Shown here: in pieces, positions 15,817-22,773 of the stretch | Layout of the letters: each line of letters starts with the position of its first letter | Position numbering within the stretch: position 1 is the first letter of the stretch | NCBI GenBank assembly: GCA_035495815.1 | Contig: DATJFH010000060.1 | Location: 1-26,636, forward strand | Length of the DNA: 26,636 nt | Source of the DNA: DATJFH01 sp035495815 | Lineage (GTDB): Bacteria > Acidobacteriota > Terriglobia > Bryobacterales > Bryobacteraceae | Reading direction: 5' to 3' | The notes under the pieces: generated by a model | The model's database searches: none | Seen by the model: the letters and a program-made list of their open reading frames with translations, nothing else | Told to the model about the DNA's origin: nothing | Translations under genes and position numbers: made by a program

Positions 15817-16044
15817 TCAGGACTGGGGTGAGACTTGCTGAGCGGCGGGCCGCAGCGCCACACCCGTTACCGGGCCGGTTTCAGTTTCAAATTCGAAACT
15901 CTTCCGACCGGTTGCGGAAATCTCGACATTCTGGCCCGATCTCTCGTACGGCCGCGGAAAATCCGGCTGGAAAATGACCGCGTTCGCATCCATCCTGAAT
16001 CCGGTCACCTGCTGAGCGGCCGCCCGTCTAAGTCTGACTCCACA
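15817..16044 (-). pseudogene. Possible C-terminal remnant of an exported repeat-containing protein
   Basis: The reverse strand reads an ordered, protein-like stretch ending in a TGA at 15817: VIFQPDFPRPYERSGQNVEI, then KSFEFETETGPVTGVALRP. The phrase TGVALRPAAQQV near its end is echoed 58 codons earlier as GVRLRRAAAQQV, so two copies of a repeat unit seem present. The segment resembles the C-terminal beta domains of beta-lactamase-like esterases, which I cannot confirm. There is no good start codon with a ribosome site, and the upstream side runs into the receptor gene on the other strand. It is either a decayed gene end or chance; the duplicated phrase favours the former. Confidence 0.3.
15833..16020. 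repeat. Imperfect direct repeat, 174-nt period
   Basis: ACTTGCTGAGCGGC (15833-15846) and ACCTGCTGAGCGGC (16007-16020) match at 13 of 14 positions and are exactly 174 nt (58 codons) apart, in phase with the possible remnant. This supports an ancestral tandem duplication in coding sequence. Confidence 0.4.
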
Positions 16045-16070
16045 GTGATACTCTAACCAGGAGATTGTCC

Positions 16071-19000
16071 ATGAAGTCACATATCATTTCTATCGCGCTA
16101 CTCTTCTCGCTGACCTCCGCCGGCGATGCCCAAACCACGGCCAGCACTCTCACCGGCGTCGTCAAAGACGCATCCGGCGCCGTGATTCCTGGCGCCAAGG
16201 TGCAGGTCGCCAACGAAGCATCCGGTGTCGCCATTCCCACGGTCGCCAATGAAGCCGGACTATATCGCGTGATTGGACTTATCCCGGGCTCATACCGCGT
16301 GGAGGTGGAAGCCAACGGTTTCCAGAAGCTGGTATTGCCCGGGATCACCGTGCAGATCAGCCAGACCGTGCAGGTCGATCTGGTATTGCAGCTCGGCAGC
16401 GTTCAGGAAACGGTCAGCGTGTCCGGCCGGACTCCGATTCTCGATGCTCAGTCTTCAAGCGTCGGACAGTTGGTCGAACGCCAGATGATCGACGGAATGC
16501 CGATGCCGAATCGCACTTCAACCGCGCTCATTGCCCTCATTCCGGGGGCCACCATCCAGAACGTGACCGGCGATATACCCGTTTTCAGCGTGGGCGGCGG
16601 CCGCATGCGGAACCAGCAGTTCACGCTCGACGGCGGCAACCACACGAACACGGTCGGCCTCGCGGTGAACCAGAGCCAGGTGCCGCTACCCATGGACGCC
16701 ATGCAGGAATTCCGCGTCCTCTCGAACAACTATTCGGCCGAGTACGGCCAGACGCAGAGCGGCGTGGTGACGCTGGCCACCAGGTCGGGAACGAATGCCT
16801 TCCACGGCAGCGTGTTCGAATACTTCCGGAACGAAGCGCTCGATGCACGGAGCTTTTTCGCGGCCAATCGAGCCAAATTCCGGCAGAACCAGTTCGGCGG
16901 ATCGGCCGGTGGACCCATCCGCAAGGACCGCACGCACTTCTTCGTCACCTACGAGCGCACCGAGCAGGTGACCGGCGCCACCGCCAACCAGACGATTCCC
17001 ACGCCGAAACAGCGGCTGGGAGATTTTTCCGAGACATTGAACGCGCAAGGCAGGCTGCTGCTGATTTACGATCCGGCCACCGGGCAGAACGCCTCGCGTC
17101 AGCCCTTCGCCGGCAATATCATTCCCCAGGGGCGTCTGGACCCGGTCGCTCGCGCGCTTTCGGCTTTCTGGCCGCAGCCGAACCAGCCCGGGACGATCAC
17201 CGGCGCCAATAATTTTTCCCAGAATACGCGGCCCACCCTCAGCCGGGACATCGTAGTCGGGCGCGGGGATCATCAGTTCAACTCCAGCAATCAGCTTTTC
17301 GTCCGCTATTTCATCGCCAAATCCCGGAACCGGAACGAGGGTATCTGGGGATCGGTGAACGCCGATCCTTCCGCCAGCACCACCGATCAGACTACGCACA
17401 ACCTGCTCGGCACCTGGACCCACACCTTCCACGCCAACCTCCTGAACGAATTCCGCGCCGGCTTTGTCCGCCGCGACTTTTTCAGCCAGCGCTACGGCAA
17501 GGGCGAGGACTTCGCAGCCAAAGTCGGATTACGCGGAGTCTCCAGCGCGGGATTTCCCATCATCGGCATCACCGGCTTCCAGGGCATGGGAGGCGCGCCC
17601 TTCCGCTATTCGAGCCCGCTGCTCGATTATCAGATCCAGGAATCGGTCTCGTGGTTCCGCGGCAAGCACGCCCTGAAGGTCGGGATCGAAACGCGAATCG
17701 GCATTTTCAATGACGACACCGATACTTCCTCCAGCGGCAATTTCGCGTTCGGCCCGAATCTCACCGGCTTGCCGGGAACGACGGGAACGGGGAACGCGCT
17801 GGCGACATTCCTGCTCGGCGAGGTGGACTCGGCCAATATTATCCGGCCGGATCCGATCCTGTCCCGTTCCACCTATTGGGGGGCCTATCTACAGGACGAC
17901 TGGCGCGTCTCGAGCAAGCTCACTCTAAATATCGGACTGCGCTGGGAAGGGACTACGCCGCGCACCGAAGACAAAGATCGCATGAACTCATTCGACATGA
18001 CGGCGATCAACCCCGTTTCCGGTACGCCCGGCGTGATCACGTTCGCCGGACGAAACGGAGTTCCGCGCTCCGCGTGGGATTTCGACGGCAACAACTTCGG
18101 CCCGCGCGCCGGCTTCGCCTGGCATGTCTTCGACAAGACTGTCATTCGCGGCGGCGGCGGAATCGCCTACGGAGCCGCCGTGAATTCGATCGTCGGTACA
18201 GCGGCCGCGCTCGGCTTCTCGACCGATGTCCGGATTGCCGCCAGCCAGTCCGGCGTCACTTCGGCGATGCGTCTGCGGGACGGCTTCCCGGCGGTGACCC
18301 GGCCTACCGTCGATCAGTTCGGACCGGGCTTCGGCGCGGTTGCGGTGGGCGCGTCGCCGAACACGGCGGTGACCTTCTTCGAGCGCAGCCGTCCCACGCC
18401 GGTCTCACTTCAGTACAACTTCGATATTCAGCACGAGCTGCCCGGCGCGCTGCTGCTGGACGTCGGATACCTGGCGAACCTGAGCCATCATCTGACCGCG
18501 CCGGATCTGCCCATCAACCAGGTGCCGCCCTCTTTGATCGGTCCGGGGAATGCCCAGGTGCGGCGTCCCTTTCCCCAGTTCACCAACGTGAGCGTACTCA
18601 ATCCGCCGCTCGGAAATTCCACGTATCACGCGGCCGTCCTGAAGGTCGAGCGGCGTTTCCAGCGCGGATTCTCGCTGCTGGCGCATTATACGTTTTCCAA
18701 GTTCATCGACGATGTGGAATCGTTCACCGAGTTCGGAGACGTCGGCAGTTACATGGATTTCTACAACCGTGGTCACGACAAAGGGCTCTCCGGAAGCGAT
18801 GTGCGTCATCGCGCCGTTCTGAGCGCGGTCTATGAACTGCCGTTTCTGCGCAAGCGCGGTCTGGTTACGACGCTCTTCGGCGGCTGGAAGCTGGGGGCCA
18901 TCACCTCCTTCCAAGCCGGGCCCGCGTTCACCGTTTTCAGCGGCACGAACCAGACGAATGCGTTCAACCCAGGCACGGTGCGAGCCGACGTGATCGGGCA

Positions 19001-19322
19001 GGGAAGCCTGTCCGATTCCGAGCGAACCCTCGGCCGGTGGTTCAATACCGGGGCGTTCGCGGCTCCGGCTCAGTTCCGCTTCGGGACGGCCGGCAGGGGC
19101 ACGATGTCGGGTCCCGGACTGGCCAACGTGGATGCGTCGTTCATCAAGAGCTTCGCCATTCGTGAGAATTTGCGCACGGAGCTGCGGGCGGAGTTTTTCA
19201 ATCTGACGAACCACACCGGATTCAATCTGCCGGGCCACAGCGTCGGCACGCCGGCGTTCGGCGTCATCAGCGGATCGCGCCCGGGAAGGAGCACACAGCT
19301 GGCGCTGCGCGTCGAGTTCTGA
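16071..19322 (+). CDS. TonB-dependent receptor, Oar-like, with carboxypeptidase-regulatory-like domain
   Basis: A 1083-residue outer-membrane protein. It has a signal peptide (HIISIALLFSLTSAGDAQ), a carboxypeptidase-regulatory-like domain at about 25-110 (LTGVVKDASGAVIPGAKVQV, then GLYRVIGLIPGSYRVEV), and a plug at about 120-230 (FTLDGGNHTNTVG, then YSAEYGQTQSGVVTLATRSG and NAFHGSVFEYFRNEALDARS). The beta-barrel ends in LALRVEF, the aromatic terminus needed for outer-membrane insertion. The architecture is that of the large acidobacterial receptors thought to take up oligosaccharides or other polymers. ATG 16071 has AGGAG (16059-16063) seven bases upstream; a TTG at 16065 is in frame but within the spacer. 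It stands alone, though the HELLH protein gene follows after 77 nt. Substrate unknown; the nearby sulfatase and sugar-acid genes suggest a glycan. Confidence 0.93.
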   Translation: MKSHIISIALLFSLTSAGDAQTTASTLTGVVKDASGAVIPGAKVQVANEASGVAIPTVANEAGLYRVIGLIPGSYRVEVEANGFQKLVLPGITVQISQTVQVDLVLQLGSVQETVSVSGRTPILDAQSSSVGQLVERQMIDGMPMPNRTSTALIALIPGATIQNVTGDIPVFSVGGGRMRNQQFTLDGGNHTNTVGLAVNQSQVPLPMDAMQEFRVLSNNYSAEYGQTQSGVVTLATRSGTNAFHGSVFEYFRNEALDARSFFAANRAKFRQNQFGGSAGGPIRKDRTHFFVTYERTEQVTGATANQTIPTPKQRLGDFSETLNAQGRLLLIYDPATGQNASRQPFAGNIIPQGRLDPVARALSAFWPQPNQPGTITGANNFSQNTRPTLSRDIVVGRGDHQFNSSNQLFVRYFIAKSRNRNEGIWGSVNADPSASTTDQTTHNLLGTWTHTFHANLLNEFRAGFVRRDFFSQRYGKGEDFAAKVGLRGVSSAGFPIIGITGFQGMGGAPFRYSSPLLDYQIQESVSWFRGKHALKVGIETRIGIFNDDTDTSSSGNFAFGPNLTGLPGTTGTGNALATFLLGEVDSANIIRPDPILSRSTYWGAYLQDDWRVSSKLTLNIGLRWEGTTPRTEDKDRMNSFDMTAINPVSGTPGVITFAGRNGVPRSAWDFDGNNFGPRAGFAWHVFDKTVIRGGGGIAYGAAVNSIVGTAAALGFSTDVRIAASQSGVTSAMRLRDGFPAVTRPTVDQFGPGFGAVAVGASPNTAVTFFERSRPTPVSLQYNFDIQHELPGALLLDVGYLANLSHHLTAPDLPINQVPPSLIGPGNAQVRRPFPQFTNVSVLNPPLGNSTYHAAVLKVERRFQRGFSLLAHYTFSKFIDDVESFTEFGDVGSYMDFYNRGHDKGLSGSDVRHRAVLSAVYELPFLRKRGLVTTLFGGWKLGAITSFQAGPAFTVFSGTNQTNAFNPGTVRADVIGQGSLSDSERTLGRWFNTGAFAAPAQFRFGTAGRGTMSGPGLANVDASFIKSFAIRENLRTELRAEFFNLTNHTGFNLPGHSVGTPAFGVISGSRPGRSTQLALRVEF

Positions 19323-19384
19323 CGCGCTAATTCCCGTTCGCAGCCGCCCTGATTCGACCGGAGACCCGGCCGCGCAAATGCCTT

Positions 19385-19390
19385 TACACT
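19385..19390 (+). promoter_or_regulatory. Possible -10 box (TACACT) just upstream of an ATG
   Basis: TACACT ends ten bases before ATG 19400, so a transcript would start within about three bases of the start codon. No convincing -35 box is seen. The same TACACT element lies ahead of the isomerase ATG at 486 and the tRNA at 25390. Confidence 0.3.
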
Positions 19391-19399
19391 GAAGAAGCG

Positions 19400-20026
19400 A
19401 TGACGCGGCGTGAGAGTTTGTTGACCCCGTTCGCCCTGGCCGCCGCTGTTACCGCGCAGACGCCGCTGGCCGTGCCGGTTCATCATGTGCTGGACGGAAA
19501 GGCGCAGCTCGGCCCGGAGCAGATCCGTTATTTCTGGTCGCGGCTTTGGCCCGAGGCCTGCCGCGACTTCGCGTCGTGCGGTATTCGTTTCGAAGGCAGC
19601 GTGAAGACGGCTGAAATCTGGCGGCCGTCCGGCAGGGAGCCGGTCATTTACGGGCTGGATGCCGGCGTTGTCAATCTGGTGATCACGGACCGGATACCGA
19701 TCGAATGGGCGAACGGCAGGGTGTTGAGCGGCGTCACGACCTTGTATCGCGGGTACCACGTGTGCATGGTCGCGCTGAACCGCGCCCACGGCCACCAGGT
19801 ACCGTTCCTCTCGATCAACACCTGCGTGCACGAGCTCCTGCACGCCTTGATGCACGATATCTTCGAGGGCCGGCCGGGCGGTTTGAACGGCGCCGCGCGG
19901 GAATTCCGGATCGACCTTTACGCGACGCGGCTGTGGCTGTTCCACGACGGGTCGGCAATTCGAAGCGCCGCCGAAAGCTACCTGCGGAGAGTCTCGAAAG
20001 ATCGCGGCGCAGAGCGATGTGGATGA
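19400..20026 (+). CDS. Exported HELLH zincin-like protein of unknown function
   Basis: A 208-residue protein beginning TRRESLLTPFALAAAVTAQ, a Tat-like or Sec leader. It has a zinc-metalloprotease-type helix HELLHALMHDIFEG (H144, E145, H148), with H152, D153 and E156 close by as possible third ligands. The region ahead of it (VVNLVITDRI, then HVCMVALNRAHGHQVPFLS) supplies the strands expected before an active-site helix. A protease role is plausible but unproven; the motif differs from the metzincin HExxHxxGxxH. Residues 55-60 and 141 hold Cys that could form disulfides. The ATG at 19400 is preceded by GAAGAAG, a weak ribosome site. The gene converges on the sulfatase with a 24-nt gap. Confidence 0.75.
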   Translation: MTRRESLLTPFALAAAVTAQTPLAVPVHHVLDGKAQLGPEQIRYFWSRLWPEACRDFASCGIRFEGSVKTAEIWRPSGREPVIYGLDAGVVNLVITDRIPIEWANGRVLSGVTTLYRGYHVCMVALNRAHGHQVPFLSINTCVHELLHALMHDIFEGRPGGLNGAAREFRIDLYATRLWLFHDGSAIRSAAESYLRRVSKDRGAERCG

Positions 20027-20050
20027 CCGGACCGGCCTTTCCCCGCTCCG

Positions 20051-21511
20051 CTACAGAACACCCAGCGGGCGGACATGGGCGGAAATTTCGGCGTCGAACT
20101 TTCCAGCGGTGTTTTCCAGCTTTTGCACTATCTCCGGATGCCGCGCGTGGACGTCTTTGGTCTCGCCCACATCCGAATACAGATCATAGAGCGCGGCGCC
20201 CTTGACTGCCGTCCCGCTTCCTTCAAGGAACAACTTCCAGCGGCCGCTGCGAATGGCTTTGATCGCCTGTTTCGGCTGAGGACGGCCCTCCTCCGCTTTG
20301 TAGGGAAGCACGGCATCGTAGTAGTAGAACGCATCGTGCGGGCTCGAAGCGCCCCGCTGTGTCAGTACCGGCCAGAGATTTTGCCCGTCGATGGTGTGAT
20401 CCGGCAGCGCCGCGCCGGCCAAGTAGGCGAAGGTCGGCAGGATGTCGATGCTGGCGGCGACCTCCGAGGTCACCTGCCCGGCGGGAATGCGCCCCGGCCA
20501 GCGCAGGATCGCCGGAACGCGGATTCCGCCCTCCCAGACAGTCCCCTTACCTCCGCGCAGCGGTCCCGCCGACCCCGCGTCAATGCCATACGGGAGCCAC
20601 GGTCCGTTGTCCGACGTGAACATGACGAGCGTGTTCCCGTCGAGCCCCGTCTCTTTGAGCGTATCGAGGATCCGGCCGGCGCTGGAGTCGAGCTCCTCCA
20701 CCACGTCGCCGTACAGTCCACGCACGGACTTGCCTTCGAATGACTTTGCCGAAAACAGCGGCACGTGCGGCATGGCATGCGCCAGGTACAGGAAGAACGG
20801 GCGAGAGCGGTTCCCCCGGATAAACTCCAGCGCCTTGTCCGTGTATTCCGAGGTCAGCTTCCGCTGGTCCGGGTTCAGCTCCACGATCTCCTCGTTCGAC
20901 ATCAGCGGCAGGTCCGGAAACCAACCTGTCGGGTAGACCTGACCCTGGCCGTCATAGCCGGTGGACTGGGCGTGCCGGCGAGCTTCTGTCAGACGCGGAT
21001 TCTCGCCGGGCGTGGGCTGAATCTTGGGATGGAACGGCCACATGTCGTTCGAGTAGGGCAGTCCGAAATAGGAGTCGAAGCCGTGGCGGGTCGGCAGGAA
21101 GGGCGGCGCGTCGCCGAGGTGCCATTTTCCGATCATCATGGTCGCGTACCCGCGCGGCTTCAGGACCTCGGCGATGGTACGCTCATCGTGATGGATGCCG
21201 GTGCGGGCGCGGGGCAGATGATTGAACATGAGGCTGTTCCGGACCGGGTAGCAACCGGTCATGAGGGCTGCGCGGGACGGTCCGCAGAGCGGCTGGGCAT
21301 AGAAATCGGTGAAGCGGACGCCCTCGCGGGCCATGCGGTCGATATTGGGCGTACGGATGTGCGGTGAGCCGTAGCATCCGAGGTCGCCATAGCCCTGGTC
21401 GTCCGCCAGAATCAAAATGAAGTTGGGCGGCCGGCCCGCGCCGGTCTGGGCGTTTCCGGGACGGACCAGGGAAGCGGGGATCGCCCTCTGAAGAAAATGT
21501 CTTCGGTTCAT
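20051..21511 (-). CDS. Sulfatase (arylsulfatase family S1), Tat-type leader
   Basis: A 486-residue enzyme of the formylglycine-dependent sulfatase family, which removes sulfate esters from sugars or aromatics. The signature CGPSRAALMTG places the formylglycine Cys at residue 76; Pro and Arg of C-x-P-x-R are intact. The N-terminal calcium site is ILADDQGYGD (D37, D38). Further conserved elements are MMIGKWHLGD, a histidine-rich HAMPHVPLF, FTSDNGPW and GGIRVPAILRWPGRI. The leader NRRHFLQRA is twin-arginine-like. Activation needs a formylglycine-generating enzyme (SUMF1-type or anSME), which is not in this window. The ATG at 21511 has only a weak ribosome site. It diverges from the mannonate dehydratase gene, suggesting common use in degradation of a sulfated polysaccharide. 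Confidence 0.94.
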   Translation of the reverse strand: MNRRHFLQRAIPASLVRPGNAQTGAGRPPNFILILADDQGYGDLGCYGSPHIRTPNIDRMAREGVRFTDFYAQPLCGPSRAALMTGCYPVRNSLMFNHLPRARTGIHHDERTIAEVLKPRGYATMMIGKWHLGDAPPFLPTRHGFDSYFGLPYSNDMWPFHPKIQPTPGENPRLTEARRHAQSTGYDGQGQVYPTGWFPDLPLMSNEEIVELNPDQRKLTSEYTDKALEFIRGNRSRPFFLYLAHAMPHVPLFSAKSFEGKSVRGLYGDVVEELDSSAGRILDTLKETGLDGNTLVMFTSDNGPWLPYGIDAGSAGPLRGGKGTVWEGGIRVPAILRWPGRIPAGQVTSEVAASIDILPTFAYLAGAALPDHTIDGQNLWPVLTQRGASSPHDAFYYYDAVLPYKAEEGRPQPKQAIKAIRSGRWKLFLEGSGTAVKGAALYDLYSDVGETKDVHARHPEIVQKLENTAGKFDAEISAHVRPLGVL

Positions 21512-21633
21512 GTGGTGTTCACCATTATTACGTGGCCTTTCGCCGAGTGGGCTTCCATGGCCACCTGGCCCCCCTGCCGGCTGCTGTGAAGCCGCTGTTC
21601 GGCCCGGGCGGAAAGGCTGCCCGGCATGAACGC

Positions 21634-21639
21634 TACAAT
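21634..21639 (+). promoter_or_regulatory. Likely -10 box (TACAAT) for the mannonate dehydratase operon
   Basis: TACAAT matches the sigma-70 -10 consensus at five of six positions and lies about 60 bases before ATG 21703. No good -35 box is evident at 17 bases. The 191-nt divergent gap it sits in also serves the sulfatase, where TAATAA about 15 bases from the ATG is a weak reverse-strand candidate. Confidence 0.4.
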
Positions 21640-21702
21640 ATCGGAAGCCATCCTGGTTTTCACTAAACCGGGCTGAACATGGATCGCAGAAAGGAACGCT
21701 AC

Positions 21703-22773
21703 ATGCTTCGTCGAGAATTATTCACATCGGGCGCCGCGCTGGCCGCGTCCCAAATCAAAGGCGCTGCGCCTGCCCGCCGCGTGCGCATGAAGGTGGGCAC
21801 GCAGCACGCCAGATCCGACCGCACCCTGAGTGTCCTGGCCGCTTTGGGCTGCGAGCATGTCTGCCTCTCCTCCCCTTCCAGGACGCTGGACGAAAAATGG
21901 TCTGTGGACGGGCTGAAACGCATGCGGGAGCGGGTCGAGAAATTCGGACTCCACCTCGACATGGTCGAGTTGCCGACCAACTCCACCATCACCAATAGCG
22001 GCGTCAAACACGTCCTGCTGGGCAAGAGCCCGGAGCGCGACCGCGAAATCGACGGAATCTGTCAGATGATCCGCAATACTGCGCAAGCCGGCATTCCCAA
22101 CCTGAAATACAACCTCACCGTGCTGGCCGTGGTCCGGACGTCCTCCGTCCCCGGCCGGGGCAGCTCCATGTACAGCGCCTTCGACTATTCCAAAGTGAAA
22201 GAAGATCCGCCGTTGACCGAAGCCGGAGCGGTGGGCATCGAGGAAACGTGGGAACGCATCACCTACTTTCTGGACCGGGTTGCTCCGGCGGCCCAGGAGT
22301 ACAAAGTGAGGATCGGCTGCCATCCGCACGATCCGCCCATGCCGCGAGGCAAGGCGTTCCGCGGAATCCATCGCGTGATGGGCAGCGTCGAGGGCCTCAA
22401 GCGCTTCGTCTCCATCCGCGAGAACCCGTATCACGGATTGAACTTTTGCCAGGGCACCGTGAGCGAAATGCTCGAGAAGCCTGGCGAGCAGATCTACGAT
22501 GTGATCCGCTATTTCGGCCAGCGCAAAAAGATCTTCAATGTGCACTTCCGCAATATCCGCGGCGGATTTCTGAACTTCCAGGAGACGTTCCCCGATAACG
22601 GCGACGTCAATCTGATTCGCGCCCTGCGCGTGTACAAGGAAGTGGATTACGACGGAATGATCATGCCCGACCACGTGCCGAAAATTCCCGGAGACGAAGG
22701 CGGAGAGCAGGCGTTCGCCTACGCTTTCGGCTACATCAACGCGCTGTTCCAGCTGGTCAATCAGGAAGCATGA
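21703..22773 (+). CDS. Mannonate dehydratase (UxuA-like) with Tat-type leader
   Basis: A protein of 356 residues similar to UxuA, which dehydrates D-mannonate to 2-keto-3-deoxygluconate in the hexuronate pathway. Family motifs are present in order: VKHVLLGKSPERDREID, IGCHPHDPPMP, GLNFCQGTVSEM, IFNVHFRNIRGGF and GMIMPDHVPKIPGDEGG. The Cys and His residues in these motifs provide the metal site. Unlike typical cytosolic UxuA it starts LRRELFTSGAALAASQ, a twin-arginine-like leader. ATG 21703 is favoured because AAAGGA lies eight bases upstream; ATG 21679 is in frame, adds eight charged residues and has no ribosome site. Its TGA overlaps the ATG of the FAD oxidoreductase gene (ATGA). The family also contains enzymes with little mannonate activity, so the substrate is not certain. 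Confidence 0.85.
   Translation: MLRRELFTSGAALAASQIKGAAPARRVRMKVGTQHARSDRTLSVLAALGCEHVCLSSPSRTLDEKWSVDGLKRMRERVEKFGLHLDMVELPTNSTITNSGVKHVLLGKSPERDREIDGICQMIRNTAQAGIPNLKYNLTVLAVVRTSSVPGRGSSMYSAFDYSKVKEDPPLTEAGAVGIEETWERITYFLDRVAPAAQEYKVRIGCHPHDPPMPRGKAFRGIHRVMGSVEGLKRFVSIRENPYHGLNFCQGTVSEMLEKPGEQIYDVIRYFGQRKKIFNVHFRNIRGGFLNFQETFPDNGDVNLIRALRVYKEVDYDGMIMPDHVPKIPGDEGGEQAFAYAFGYINALFQLVNQEA

Noticed and set aside
16448..19238. Several long reverse-strand frames opposite the TonB-dependent receptor
   Set aside because: They mirror the receptor gene, contain no recognisable domains and have no promoters or ribosome sites.
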